From: Stratiolaelaps scimitus
Taxonomy: Eukaryota > Arthropoda > Arachnida > Mesostigmata > Laelapidae
Assembly (NCBI GenBank): GCA_019614645.1
Contig: JABWDB010000005.1
Location: forward strand, 13,381,001-13,445,000
Length of the DNA: 64,000 bases
Reading direction: 5' to 3'
Part shown: one piece after another, positions 35,206-49,270 of the stretch
Numbering within the stretch: position 1 is the stretch's first letter
How the letters are laid out: each line of letters begins with the position of its first letter
Made by a program: the position numbers and the translations under genes
Notes under the pieces: model-generated
What the model was told of the DNA's origin: nothing
The model's database searches: none
The model's input: the letters and a program-made list of their open reading frames with translations, nothing else

Positions 35206-38200
35206 GTCGGCCAATCAAGTAGGTTGTAGAATACAAGTTAGAGGTCCATCAAAAACTTCCGACGCCCAAACATCTGCGTGTTACAGCCAGCCAGCTCAGC
35301 TTATTCTATAAACAAGCACTTTTGTAATGGGTACTATATTGCCATTACTCTGGCAAACGAGCTGTCCCAGAGCCCGGCCACATTTCGCTAAACTCGCTCT
35401 CATATGAAGTGAATGACGACCTATACAGAAGAACACTCACTGCTCGAAATAGATTTGCGCACGCAAAAGATCAAACATTTCGTAGACAGTTAGCTGGGCG
35501 ATAAAGATATTACAACAATATGTACATAGGTCTCAATCCGAGGGTGCTACTAGAGGAGATGTTCGCGAATTGTCCGCGACGAATCGAATATCGACGCCGA
35601 TCTTCTTGAATCGCATCGGGCGCACCCATTACACAGCATCCTAAGATCAGTCCGCTGCCAGCGTGTTATCTCCAGTGGATTCATTATCATGGACTAAATA
35701 GTACAAATGCAGCGATGTTGAGTCAATTTTCGATGCTATGACGTATTTGTTTCAATTTCCACGAATCACAAACGAGTTAGGTGGTTGTTGCTGGTTCACG
35801 CATTTACGATTTGTTCGCTCAGCGGGCAGGAGGGCGGGGCGGGCAGCGAAGGGAATCAAGGGGATTTCGTTGACGAACGCGGTCTTGGCTCTTGAATGAA
35901 TTTGTCGATGTGTTCGCTCGTCCGACCAATCGGATGCAGTTCGCGAGCACAATGTCATACGGCAGATCCACTCCCGGCGTGGTCGGTGGTGGGCTTCACG
36001 TGTCCGATGCCGAAAACCGCAACCCTGATGATACCATACTGATCAAAAACTCTTTGCGCCAACACCCGCGAAGCAAGCCACAAGCCGCTCTGGCGCCGTC
36101 GCGATTGTGGATTCATTCACACGAGACATTGGGACAACACACCATGGCAAAACAGACCGTGACAATGATGTCATATTATGCCGAAATTGCAACAAAAAGA
36201 AATAACAATGCGAACATTCAACCAACGGCCCGCTGTAATGTTCACATTAGTTCTTGAATGATAGCCGTGTTATCATCGTACAACTCGCATGCGATTAGTA
36301 TAAGCTCATTAGTTAGTCTCGATATTGTACGATATAATTTTAATAGTAATAATTCGATGTAGATGGCAACATGCATTGTTCCATAGTATTATAGATAATT
36401 TTGTCAATGAAATACAGTTGTCTATGTTGAATCGTAACTGGGAACCAATAGAGGACATTGAGCGAAATCGGTGTTGATCAGGATTGACGCCAACAAGACA
36501 TGCAATGTTGAGAGACATTTCAGAAACCCTGTTGTCGCAGTGGTATATGGAAGGAGGCTGTTGCCTCACAGAACCAATGGCAATTTCTCCGTTAATATCA
36601 TTGCCGTGCAGCGGATCAGCAGGCGATTGGTGAGGACGATCTTTATCGACTTACATGTTACATATCGATAGATAAACACATTGATTGCTTATGACAAGTT
36701 GGTTCTCATGTGAGAATGTACGCAATTCGTCACTGGGGATTCCGGGAGGGGATTCGAATTACAGAGATTCTTCTAGATTCATACTTATAGCTTTGGACAT
36801 GAGGCAGAAGTTATTTAAACTCCGCCGATGACAACACTCGTGGTTGTTCGTACGGTGATCATTGTCATTTTGGGGCAGATTATTGGTGGACAAGAATCAA
36901 AAACCAATAAAAAACACATAAACATCGTCACCATCCCAAAGAGATAATTTCCATCGATCAATGGACGCAACAAAATATGACAGAGACAAACGGGAACTAT
37001 AGTTTATTGATGCGACGGTGAGGCCAACACGGAGCGTTTCCGATTTTTCGCGGATTCCCATGAAGGCCCACTCAAATTCCGAGAAAAGGCCCTAAGGACG
37101 CAAAATTTGAGATTTCGAGCATGCGATAGATACAGCGAGTAGATCATGGGTCGCTGATAGAGTAATCATGAAAAAAAAACTCACGCACCCACTGCATCGA
37201 CGCTTCGCCATGCCATCGTCGTTCCTATACGCATTACATTTGTCATACGATTGCAGTGTGCCAACACCAAACGACGTATCCCCTAGCGACGGGAGATCTC
37301 TGTCCATTGGTGTTTATTGCTTGCTCGAAATCACATATATTGGTGTTGATGTTGAGCAGAAACGAATCTCTTTCGACGCCGATGCTTTTCGACATAAGCA
37401 CGTTGTCTCACGTATCGCGTGAATGCACTCTAACCTCGTCATCGTCAGGTGGTAGTTACCTGCTCGTTGTCGACATCACTAACGGATAAATTCATATGGG
37501 AAGCGTTTTCGCAGTAGTCGAAAATGTCTCCCCTAGCCGCATAACGACGTCTCGGGCTAAACTAGTGCTCGAATCAATGGTGCGCGCTGTCACCGAGTCA
37601 CAATTGTGTCAGGGTGTCGGTAGAAGTGTCACTTGAAAAAAATGAAGAGAAGCAAACCCTCTGCTGATCCCATTATATTCGTGGTCAAAGTTCCACGTTT
37701 CGATGGGTGACCAAACCGTGCTAAGCGACAGCGTTAACGTAAGATGCTACTTGTTCAATACGACGCAGCTATCTAGTTGAAACAGTGGTATTAAGAAAAG
37801 ATAAATAAAAAAATAAATAAAATTTAAAAAAATAACCAAAAATTAACTCAACGCATGCAATAATACTTTCGGCCAGCCAAGACCCGGTGAACGATATTTC
37901 GATGCTAAAATGGTGATAAATGGCCAACAACCTAATCGTTTCGCTTAGTGGAACATGATATACCGGCTTAGCAACAGCCTCTAGCCTCGCTCACCGAGAA
38001 CCGTAAGTAAGCACTGATCAAACTTGAATACCGATTGAAACTCACAATTCGAGCAAGGCTTCATCGATGGGAACCGAGCTCATCGTCATCTTCGGATCGT
38101 GACCAGGTTCACTGTGGCGCAGACACTTGACGTGTATAGACCGTCCGAAAGATACAATTTCTAGCAGTGCTGCTGCTACCACTGGTAGCAATTTTTAGCG

Positions 38201-39974
38201 TTGCTGTTGTTTGTCCGATCGGCTAACGTGTCCGCACACGAATCCAGCGGCAGCATACAGACGGACAGTCGCTAATCACAAGCAACACAGGGACCTAACA
38301 GGCGGACGGGTGAATCGACGGGCGCCGACTTGGACAGCCTCTGAGTGGCGAGTGAGCACGATTGCTCTCGGAGGGTCTGATCGACGCTGCTGCGATTGCT
38401 GTTGTTTCGCGTACAGCCTAACGCCGCACGTCACGCAGGGCGGTGCGCAACATGTTTGGGTGTCCCTGCTGTCAACGGATGGGACAAATAGTCAGCTAAT
38501 ACTGTTGCAGTTCTTGACGATCGGTCCCGCGACGACTGGACCCGGCCGATTCGATCCAACGCGGGAGGGGCCTGTGGTGGTGGTGGCTACCCTGTCGCTG
38601 GGCTGACCAGCTGGTTGTCTGAGGCTGTGGATCAGTCAGAGGACGAATCTGTTCTTGTTAATTTGCGTGACGTACACATGTTGCTGTCCGCCACGGATCG
38701 GCTTGCATAGCCTATCGCAATGCGATGTAGGTGCGAATGCAGGTGCGGGGCGGACCTAATAAGAAAGTGCCGCGCCTCGCAGCAATGCCAATGGCGAGTT
38801 AATCTCATTGGCAAAGCCGGCTCGAAGAGAACAACAGCTGTCAATGTTACCGAATGCACATCGCAATGCAATTTGTGGATATCATAAGCGACGAAGTTAG
38901 CAGCTAATGTGCAGCGAGTCGAAAGCGCAAAGAACATTCGGATCACGTAATCAAAGCTATCGTTTTCTTAGTATCAGCTCTCGCAACCGACGACCGTAGG
39001 CAGGCTGTTGTAGAATTCTAGGGCAAATTCTAGTCCGAGCAGCGAATGATACTGTCGCAGCTGTCGGTACCACGCGGCGGCGCCGAGTCGCCACCAGCAA
39101 GACGCTTTTGATACCATCGATATTTCGGTAATTATGGACAACTAATCCGGCCAACTGATGATTCCTTGACCAATGTCTTATCAAGTGGCTTACTTAAAAG
39201 CGAGGGTGTCGCGTTCGTTGGCATATGTGCAAAGGGTGTTCAAGTATCGGTGACTGCCTGATTAATGAGGGATTGCATACAGATTTTAGGTGTCTCGAAT
39301 CGGCATCATTCTGTAAGATTCAGCAGGGAGACACACACAGGATCTAACCTTCGCTTATATATGAATTACTAAGTTGACGTTAACGAACAGGCTTACGAGC
39401 CGTGCGCTCGATTCCAGGCCGGAAATGTAATGTCTGATTTCAGCAGGGCCTTCTCGTTTTCCGATTAGTCAGTTTCGCAGCTTTACCAAGCATTAATTCT
39501 AACCATTAACGCATCATTCGAAATATCAGCGAGATCAAGCTGATAACATGAATAGTGAATAAATAAACACCATATACTATACTCTCAGCGATATAGCTAT
39601 TTCAGAAGAGAAAGTGCTGCCCGCGTAAGATGAATGACCTCAATCCCACTTGAGAGCACCTTACGAGAACTTCGACCCGCCGAGCCTAACAGAGATCTGG
39701 AAGAGCTTCCGCCGGATTCGCTCCAAGCAACTTCCCTTTACTCCAGAGTTGTCATAATAATAATTTATTCCAGAGAACATTGTCGGCTCACACTCCCAAC
39801 GAATTTTGACGCACCCCGTAGCATGGGATCATTGGAGACAACTTCGATCAATTTCGATAAATCAGTATCTGGCATCGTACAGCGATGCTCCGTAGAATAA
39901 TCATTGTCAGGCAAGCACAGCAAGATTAGGAGTAACGAGTGTCGTCGTTGTCACGTTGCCTTTTTTTAAAGGTT
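35206..39974. other. Intergenic or upstream region, no gene identified
   Basis: Non-repetitive DNA with several 60-130 codon frames, for example plus 35892-36257 (121 codons) and plus 38211-38606 (131 codons). None shows a recognisable domain, a signal peptide or clear exon boundaries. Non-coding first exons or enhancers of HMGR could lie here but cannot be placed. Confidence 0.4.
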
Positions 39975-40145
39975 TCCAGGCTGACTCTCAGCCAACATTC
40001 AACGTCCAAGGTACACCACTTTTAGCATTGCTTCGTAAGACGGACCCCCCTTGAAATGCAGATGTGCAACGGTAGGGATCGAGCTCGTGCACCTACGTGT
40101 CTCCTTCGATTGCGAGGCACATACGAATGCACCATACCGGGCTCG
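39975..40145 (-). repeat. tRNA-derived SINE, family D, fullest copy
   Basis: On the minus strand there is a degenerate tRNA-like head with a GCTCGATCCC B-box-like site, then GTTGCACATCTGCAT, a middle part with CGAAGCAATGC, and a tail CCTTGGACGTTGAATG...GAGTCAGCCTGG. Its head and middle recur at 56528-56640 and its tail at 55174-55207, which shows that this is one dispersed family. Confidence 0.6.
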
Positions 40146-40521
40146 ACGTTGTCACATTGTCTGTCACGTTGTAACAGCTAACTTTACTACCAAAAAGTTA
40201 GCTACAGGTGTCGAAATAGGGTTTCGCCTCTCGAAAACAGCTAATCAGGTCAAGGCTGGCATACCCAGCCACTTGTGAACGCAATAATGTGGCAATTCCA
40301 ATTGTACTCATCACATATAGCTTAGTTAGTCGAGTAGACGTCAATACAGCACAGCGTTAGCGCGTTAGTCATCCAAGCACACAGGGATTGTACAGGTGCG
40401 AAAATGACACAATGATCTCAAGGGTAAGTCGCATTAGAAATAATGAGTGTTCACGAAAATTTGATGAAAATCTACATACCGCAATGTTTATCCTGCCTGT
40501 GCAGTCCATATGCGAGCACGG

Positions 40522-40660
40522 GGTAAAGGGTAAAGCTTTATTGTTTTATTAAAGGAATTGCACACAATGCTTAAGTCCCCTTATATGTCATGCAACGGGA
40601 TTCGAACCTGCGGCCTCTGGCTTTTTACAGCCAGAGACTCAGCCGTCCAAGCCACCGCGC
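40522..40660 (-). repeat. tRNA-derived SINE, family A, copy 2
   Basis: Same element and orientation as 33932-34063. The B box GGTTCGAATCC is intact, and the anticodon-region stem is perfect. It lies directly beside a TA microsatellite at 40665-40690. Confidence 0.82.
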
Positions 40661-42885
40661 ATGAATATATATATATATATATATATATAGGGAATGAACA
40701 AGAAGTGAAGAAATATTCAACCGAAACGAATTAATTAATAATTAGCAAAATGTTGAAACTGGCGAGGACAACGCTTTCGCATCTGCGAACAACATCAATA
40801 ATTTTCCATTTCACCTTGGTTTATACACGAAATGTTTGTATTGCATTGTTCGCGACACACTTCAGTAGTCCTGGTCCTGATCGTGAACTGCGCATTTTTA
40901 ACGGGATCTCTATTTGCCACTGGGAAACACAATCATTGGTGTTGTTGCGATGTGTTGACGTCAATCCAATTTTTTAAAGTCAATTATATTGTTGAACTTC
41001 TCAATTACAACTTATCCTCACAAACACATGCCTCTGTTCAATTATATGAAAATAGTCATGTAATATCTCCTCCGTCAGCAAACACAATATCGATAAACTC
41101 GAGTGGATTCTCACAATTTTGTGACCACAACAACCACAACAACAACAACAACAGCAACAACAAACAGAGTTTTCAATTCTCGGGAAAATTGCATCTCGCC
41201 CATTTGTGTGTTTGTTGAGTGGGCATATATTTATGAGGCACAGGCTGAATTCAGGATTTAGGTCCGATTTGCGGGATTTGTAAGGTTCCCCCTCTCTCTC
41301 TCTCTCTCGCTTTCTCTCCGAATCTGAACGACGTTATAGTCAACAGCAGGCGAAACTACAACTAACGAACGAGTTAAACGTGCACTGAATCCTTCGTTAG
41401 ATTCAGCCGAGACTCGTCAGCCGAGCTTTAATTCAATGAAGTCGAATGCAACATTGTTAGAAATATTTGACACTAGGTAGGCGTAGATATTGGATCGTTT
41501 CAGAACGCCTAACGCAGACCTCACTCACGTATTGAGTGCAGGCTAGGTGCAATAGGCAGGGTGCAGGCTAGGTCGACAATACTCGTAGTATGATGTTATC
41601 ACCAATAACGACAACAACAACAATAGCAACGAAAAACATTGGTACACTTTACTGTCAAGTCAAAGGCCTGCCAAAAGTTGACTTGTCGTTATAGTCGAAG
41701 TTCCACTCGGATGCTGCGCGGGCGAACAGGGAACGGTTGGACGAAAATCAGCCGATCGACTAGGGTCTGCATCAAACGATATTGATCATTCTTTCTATAA
41801 AAAATGTTTGCTTTTAAAATACAGACCAAATTGATTTCGGGAGCGTTCGTTTTTCCTTTGAGCTAATAGACTTGACGTCACTTTCAACTTCGCTGTTTAC
41901 AGATTCTATCGACGCCACAGTTGGCACAGCAACTTTATTGATGTTATCGAATTTTGTACAGGTCTGCCCTTCTAACTCTAATCGCAATGATATCTGATAC
42001 AGATGGTTGCACGCTGTACATTTGTCCGGGACAAGCGAATGTTTGGTCGAATAACCGCCCTATCACAGCTGGTGTTTGGGCTGAGACAGGCATTCAGGAT
42101 AAACATTTCCCACAAAACAGAAATGAGCTTCGCGACAGAGAACTTGGCAACTCCCAGTGCTGGATGAATTGTTATTTGCGATTGTTATTTACCTTTCGTT
42201 TATTGTTTATATAGTTGTTCAGATTGCCACTGCGATTTTGTTTACCAAATTGACTTCGGCTAAAGCTTCAAGTAGACAGGTAAGAAAACCAACGGTTTTT
42301 TTTGGTTTTTTGTTTTGGTTTTTTATAGACAACACGCCTATTCTCGGTGTAGCATCAGAATTTCCTGTAAATGTTCTCCCTGTCCTGCTCGTCTTGACAC
42401 GTTCGTTCGTTATCATCGTCCATTGAGTTTACTGACCTTTGCATGGCCCTTGATCAGTGTGACAATTGCGGTAGATAACCACAGCACATACATTTGCATC
42501 ATACGACGAAGCCCAAAGATGACTACGTCCTTCGATCGTGACGCTTTCGAAAAACAAGTCTTCAGGAAGGGGGTACCCCTCATCAGTCGTTGACGAAAAG
42601 GAGCCAACAGACAAATTGCTACAAAATATCGTAGATCGATATTTCTCCTCGTTCGTCTGACCTGACCTTCTCATTCCTGATCGCTATCTATGACATAATT
42701 TTCTACTTTTTTCCGGTTATTTTTAGACACTGCACATCGGACGTCGTACGGTCGTACGGATTCGATGGCGTCTGCCGTGTAAACTAACCCCGTGAACGAT
42801 GAATTAAATAATCAAATTCGCCGGCGTTGTCACAAATTGTGCGCTAGATTTGCAACTGCTACCCGCCCACTGGCAAGCGAGCTAG
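40661..42885. other. Intergenic, no gene identified
   Basis: AT-rich with CAA runs (about 41126-41162), a CT run (about 41291-41310) and TG/T-rich tracts near 42294-42330. Short open frames only. Confidence 0.45.
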
Positions 42886-43284
42886 CACGAGAATACATTC
42901 GTTGATATTTCTGCCCGGAGGCCAAGCAAATCTCGGCCATTCACGCAACAGGTTTCAGCCATCAGTTCTAAAACTAATCGGAGTTTCGTTGGAGTTTCAG
43001 GTCGGCCAATCGTGGCCGACCAGCAAACAGCTGTGGAGGAAACCCTCAGAGGAGTATATATAGCTTCGATGTCAATGGCTTCCGTTGGTAGACCCTGGCT
43101 AAAGAAGCACCAGGATGGTGATTTGTCTGAAAATTACATGAAATTGCGCAAATTGGAGAAGTTGCTTGCTGTAGAGAGTATACGACCGAATTTGCGGTTG
43201 AGCCAGCTCACTGTGGAGAGTCAGCAGCTCCCCCCCCAAGCAGCAGCAGCAGCAGCAATCAATCGTCTATCCGAGCGAATATAA
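42886..43284 (+). other. Unassigned open frame (about 132 codons)
   Basis: A plus-strand frame is open from just after a TAG at 42883-42885 to a stop at 43282-43284. The middle is hydrophilic and helix-prone (KLRKLEKLLAVESIRPNLRL), and near the end there is a poly-Ala run from GCA repeats. The first ATG lies well inside, and a TATA-like GTATATATAG sits within it. No family was recognised. Chance is the more likely explanation. Confidence 0.15.
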
Positions 43285-46200
43285 GCAATGGCAAAAACTA
43301 CGATTAACTCAATGGTCACCTTGATTCTACAGCTTATGATGTTCGTTTCACGTTCAATACGAGGAAAATTTCTTTATAACATAATATCCTATTGCGGAAT
43401 GCACTTTTTAAATGCAAACCTCTCCGAGCCATCATCTCTCACCGAAGTAACTATCAACTAGTGTTGCTCCAATCACCGCGTTCAGCAGCTTGTATTCATC
43501 CAACACCGAGAGACTGAATCGATTTCGCCTCCTGGCGATATCCGCAAGAGCATCAGTGCATCAGGCTTGCCTACAATCAAATCGGCGGAAAGGGGCTTAC
43601 ACAAGGCAAAAACAAGGCCTTAATCTTCACTTAACTAACCGCGTCCGGCCGAATCCCCGAGATCATCTAGAGTCGATTCACTCGTAACTTCTGCGGCGTT
43701 GTTTTCCCAATTTTGCCCGCCATGACAGCGGGACACCCATTCTTCTCCAATTGACAATGTTTTGTTGCGTAAGACTCCACCGTGCGACGGGCCGAACGTG
43801 CGGAAGGCGAGGAACGCCAACCAGCAGCAGCAGCAGGAAGGCTGCACCCATCAGCAAGAACAGACGAAGACAACAAGTAAACACAATCTACAGCAGTCAG
43901 CCAGATGCTCCTGGCCACCCGCGATGAGAGAAGATACTTTCGCAGCGCCTTCTCGCCGGAACGCACGTGCCATCGCCATTATCGTCGCCGTCGCCGTATA
44001 TTTTTGTCTTCTTGGTCTTTGAAAGCAACGCGAATGCGACGAGAAGACAACATCTGCGATAACCATTCAATAGCAGCAGACGCACACACTTACGCATGGA
44101 CTTTCCTGCTCTTCGGCTGTGTTTGCTTCGTGCGGCGTACGCATATTGCTGCAGCCAAGTCAAATACCCTCCCTGGGGATGTTGGTCGAGCGTTGGCTAG
44201 TTGGATGTCACGGACGTGGTCGATAGCATCACCATCATCTCATCGCTGGCGAGAGATACCTGTAGATGTTGTTTACTTAATCTCATGTGGGACACCCAAC
44301 ATTATGCTGGGGTGTAGCGCACGATGTCGATCAAGCTGCCGGTGAGCTACTGGAAGCAACTCCCTGGTCCTATACGAAACGCGTGTGCCGGCCTGCTCGT
44401 GTGCGTCTATTACAGCTAGAGCTGGTCAAATGAGACTGTGTTCACTCACTGTTGTCTGTTGCTCGTGCTTGTTTTCATGTTTCTTCATTGTTGTTACAAT
44501 ACATGTGTGTGTATATATATATATATATATATGTAATGGGCAAACCAAAGGGCGACCAAGACCCGGCCGGGATCGTCTACCGGCCAGACTGACTGATCAG
44601 CGCGTCTATCCCATCGCTGGCGCGTACAGTAGAGCGACCAGAACGCCGAAGCGCTGGCTCGTCGCCTTCGCTGGACGACTTCCTATCACCGCAGACAAGC
44701 TCAACTGAATGCTGCGAATGACTACAGCGATTGACGACTGCCGATGGACGCGACGGGGCGTCGATGATAGCAGCGTTTTTTTAGGACGTACACACATTTC
44801 GTTCAGACGTACGTTCTGCGATGCTGCGCAGACCAGACACCGCAGAGCAATCAGGGAGGGATCAACGGCCATATAGCCGACCACGGCAAACACTGACCCA
44901 GAGCTAAGCTCCTCCTGTTGTCTGCCAACACTGCAGTGCGTTGTCGTTGTCAACAACGCTGGGGGCTCAGGCGTCGTCAACTTCTCCAGCACGTTCCTTG
45001 CAGCACGCCCGTCTCGCACCGCCACCGCTGACAACTGATGATACTGAAATTACGATATGCCTAACCGCTGGTGAGTCCGAGCATCGTAGCAGAGCAGCGT
45101 AACGTGCGCGCCTGTAGGGGGTATCGGCAAACCCTCGCACTCCCCACAAATCGCTTGTGTACGGCGCCGTGTGTGAAGGTAACGCTGCCGGTTCGGCTGG
45201 CACCCGGCCGGCGAGGAAGCGCCTCCGGAGACACCCAAAGCGTCCCGGTATGACAGGGATTCCCTGGTGTTATACAATCGTACACAACACGAACGGTGGC
45301 GTTATTACGATACGGAGTGCTATAGTGGAAGATTTGCGCACGATGTGGAGGCGGCCATTGGCGTCACAGCCGCTCGTGCGGCGACGCTCAAATCTAGCAC
45401 GAACACAGATTACCAATTATACAACTGCCAGGCTACTGTAACGATTACTACCGTTACGGCTGCGACTGTTGCCGTCATTATAATAGTTCGGGGGTATCCT
45501 CTCCCCCCCTTCACCTAATGTCGTTTACCGACAGAGTTCTATGATTGCTGTCTACCCCCCCCCAGGGCCTCCCGCCCACCGGAGCCATCGTTATCGACGT
45601 TGCGAATCGACGTATTTCGTTTGAATGAACACTCGACTACTGCTATTGCCGCTGCTGCTGCCGCCGCCGCCGCCGCCGTTAACGCAGCTATACGGATGAC
45701 GTTGTCTGTACGAAAACCGCGACAGCTGGCAACCGCAAACGTTCAGCTGTTGCAAAACGACGAAAATATGTGTGGGACCATGTACGCTACAAACATAAGT
45801 CGTAGCGCCTCGTATATATATATATATATATATCTATATCTATATATATATGCACATGTGTGTGTGCGTCTGCCGGTTGAATGCGCACTTCTCACGGGCC
45901 TTCAAACGGCCACTGCAAGAACAACAACACAGCATACGGTGGCAATAGCGGCAGCAGTGGCAGGAGATATGACAGCGGACACGATGGTGGTAGGGGGTAA
46001 ACGCATCCCTGCGGTGGCCAACTGACTGAATCAAGGAAAAGATCGAGAAATACAGGTAGTTAATCGAGTTTGGAGAAATTTATGGCTGATGAAGATTCGA
46101 ACTGAATGAATGAACAGAGTGGTATGGAGTGGTAGGCACCCGTTTCATCGGAGGAGACCGCGGGTGATGAGAGACCATAAATCACCGACGAGAACATCAT

Positions 46201-46646
46201 AATCGAGGTGTCGATCATCGATGATCAATGAAGGACCGCTGAGTTGAGTTTGAAAATATTATAATTAATATTAGAAATATCATATATATATATATATATA
46301 TATAGTACAAGTAAGTGCTAAATTTATATTTGGACTATATAATAAAATATAACTGTCATTATTACGATGTGAACGAGTGTGAAATGGTGACATGACGACT
46401 GAAGTGTAGATTTGGTGAGATCTCATTGTAGCTATATTAAAAGATAATTATAATTTATACTTAGCCTGTGCTCATATAGAGGCATCATTTTATTTCATAT
46501 TATCGTATGTCTTTGTATATACAATAATTAGTGACGCAGTTGGGTAGAGGGAGAAAGAATACAGGGTGTCTTGTATGACTGCAAGGCTGCAGTAACACAG
46601 GTTGCAGTTTTTCTCTAATACAAATAGATTGCGTTTCACCTTTGTA

Positions 46647-46650
<4 letters not shown>

Positions 46651-46679
<29 letters not shown>
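46651..46679. repeat. (TA)n microsatellite
   Basis: A TA run of 29 bases. Confidence 0.9.
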
Positions 46680-47066
46680 CTGGCAGTCGTTGTGGTACAA
46701 TAAAATGACCTTGATTGTTTATCACCCTGTACACACATCGTCAAGAAATCAACATTTGTATTGTATTATTAGTCGGCTTCTTGACTCATCATGACTTCTT
46801 GACTCGTCAGCATTTATTTTCACTAGCTAATAAGGATGTTCATTGTAATGTAGTTTTGCATAGCCTGCAAGATTCATCAGGCTAGGGTTATCACCCTCTA
46901 CTCAACCAGCTGTCCCAATCATTTAAAACCCACTGGTGACTCACACTTTATAAGGGAATCATATATATATATATCTAAACAAATTATATATATATAAATA
47001 TAGATTAACAATTTAATAGGTAGAATTGCGGACGCATTGTCCTCGCAGACGCCACCTGTACAAATA

Positions 47067-47081
47067 GCGCGCGCGCGCGCG
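47067..47081. repeat. (GC)7 tract
   Basis: Alternating GC of 15 bases, rare in this window and able to adopt Z-DNA. Confidence 0.85.
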
Positions 47082-49270
47082 AATCAGTATCGTCTCGCCC
47101 TATGCTTAGGTACTTGTGTCGTCATCGTCATCTGCTTGGCCAATTGACGGACGGCCGCGGTAAGACAATCTCATGCTTGTCCACTCAGTCAATGGGAGCG
47201 AGGATAGCGAGAGAGGTTGACAGGTGAATACTTCACTAGCTAACTGACAATATTCTGCTACGAGACATCCAAGTATGCTGTCCGCCACTGCCTCTGTAAG
47301 ACTCGAGTTATTTAGGAAACACGCGTTTTCTCTCTGTTTTTTTTGGGAAGAACAGGTATTTCGTAGCTTTTGCTAGCGTGACACAAATGTACACCATGTA
47401 TGATATGATACTAACGTAATCATACGGGTAATAGAAATTGTCATATTTCCCCAGCGAGTGCCATCTGTTCGAGCTTACACTCGGTGATTGCTTTCGTCGA
47501 AATGTTCCATTGCGACCCGTATCTCCGGCGTCAGCGTATCGCAGTCACATTGCTATGGTAGAAATTGCATGCGTTTTTTATTTGGGCCAAACCGTGAATC
47601 CCGTCGCGTGCTTGTCTCGTGACGAATTGGTAATCATTGTTCCCGACACCGTCACCGCCGATACTGTTTATGTCACTGACCTCATGTTGACACAGAACTG
47701 ACTCATCGCACGTCTCAACAAGCGGCCTGTCAAAAGCACGTTCGCTCACGATAGCCCGCTAGACGTGTCATAAGCTAAGATGAGCGACCCAACGGCTACC
47801 GGCAACCGTACATGACCAAGTCGCCATCAACTAGCACTCGCGAAGTGTAGAGAAATAATACCGTTCAGGCGCACAGGCGACTTTGACAAGCAAAATGTTT
47901 TCCAACGTGGCATTGAGTCAAGGTTACTTTGAAATTGCGTGGGACCAGCAGCATGTCTCGTGGACGCGTCGATACACGAGCCGATTATCTCGCTTGGTAT
48001 CACCATCCGATTACCTCGAACCGGAAAAATACCGAGTGGCGATAGGGCGGCGATAAAGAGTTGGAGACTTGAAAGATCACATTCAAGAATATATCGCTTG
48101 CGTCATACTGATTTACAAGATCTCCATAGGCCACTCCGGGCGATGTGTTGCGAATTCGCCGTTGCGACCTGATTGTCGTTGGAGACGGCAATATTTCGAC
48201 CTGCCCAATAGCGCACGCGCTGGTGACTAGCTGTACGAGGGGCGCACCTTTATTTTACAATTAGATCGTAGGACTGAAGGGCGCAGAGCTATTGGACTGA
48301 TGATATTGATCAAGTCAACACGGTCCGATTCGGCATTTTGATTGCATGTCGTAAATACCTTGCTCGGCGATAGTACCACGTGTCCAGAATGATAACAGTT
48401 ATAATCATCGTAGAATAATTTGAGAGTAATTCGATCATATCCTGCCAGTTTTATAGTAACTTATTTAACTTCTAGCATGGCAGATAATTCGTAGGGGAGT
48501 ATTGCTTGTCCAGTTCCTGTCATAGATGTTAGTCCATCGATAATTCTTCCGTCTGTAAGCGCTCTAGCGTTCCTTGTGATCGATATCTATTCTCTGCTTG
48601 CCCAATAGGAAGAACGCTACCAGACTTAATTTCGCCTATTAGACAGAGTTTTGACCAGTGAGTGTCACTCCAGTCTATGAGCAACAGTGACCGCCATTCA
48701 AAGGACCACACATCCGGGACGAATCCATGGTAGACATCCCTCGCATTGCCAACTGGCTAAGCGCTGCAGGGTGATTCTTCACAGTGAACAGAGTAAAGCT
48801 GCAGCAGCAGCAGCTTCGGGTCACTTAGTGGCCGACTTAATGACTGACCCGTTTTTCACTTCTGCATTTCTGGTGGACCAGAAAATTCAAGACATCTCTG
48901 TCAACAGAGCTCGTTGCCGAATGGCCCCGTGTGCTCCCTTATATATATATATATATATATAGGACTGCCGACTTTGCACATCGTTTAATTCGATGTACCG
49001 TACCAACGACGATTTAGAATTGACTTCGTTTCGTTCGCGGCTGAATTGCCCCCAGCTCGTTTCCCATGAGACCTCTGCCGGTACTTATCCGGCCGGGGCC
49101 GTCACTGAGGGGGATGGATTTTCCTCCAGAGTTCTCCCTCGTAGTAATAATCACTTCACTATTACTACTACTGCTACTATCTAAAAGTGAATTTTCAGCG
49201 TTGACGCTCAACAAGCAGAGAACGTCCACGGTACCGATGTAGGTACTACTATCATGTAGATTCAGCTATC

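Larger units (their letters stand above)
43285..49270. other. Upstream or intergenic region, GC-richer in parts
   Basis: Blocks at 43.65-45.3 kb are GC- and CpG-richer than the surroundings and are open in several frames on both strands. These include a minus-strand 57-codon frame from an ATG near 43848 with a signal-peptide-like start. TA runs occur at 44513-44533, 45813-45852, 46281-46305, 46651-46679 and 48939-48961. A (GC)7 run lies at 47067-47081. Promoter or 5' UTR exons of HMGR are possible here but unproven. Confidence 0.35.

Noticed and set aside
35892..36257. 121-codon plus-strand frame considered as a transposase fragment
   Set aside because: No catalytic motif or transposon match in any frame.
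36735..36790. B-box-like GGATTCGAATT on the minus strand
   Set aside because: No A box, stem or repeat partner could be found.
39385..39425. B-box-like GCTCGATTCC on the plus strand
   Set aside because: No convincing A box or tRNA fold upstream.
47438..47749. Overlapping plus and minus frames of 70-87 codons that look protein-like
   Set aside because: Both strands look equally plausible, neither has a known domain or boundaries, and they exclude each other.
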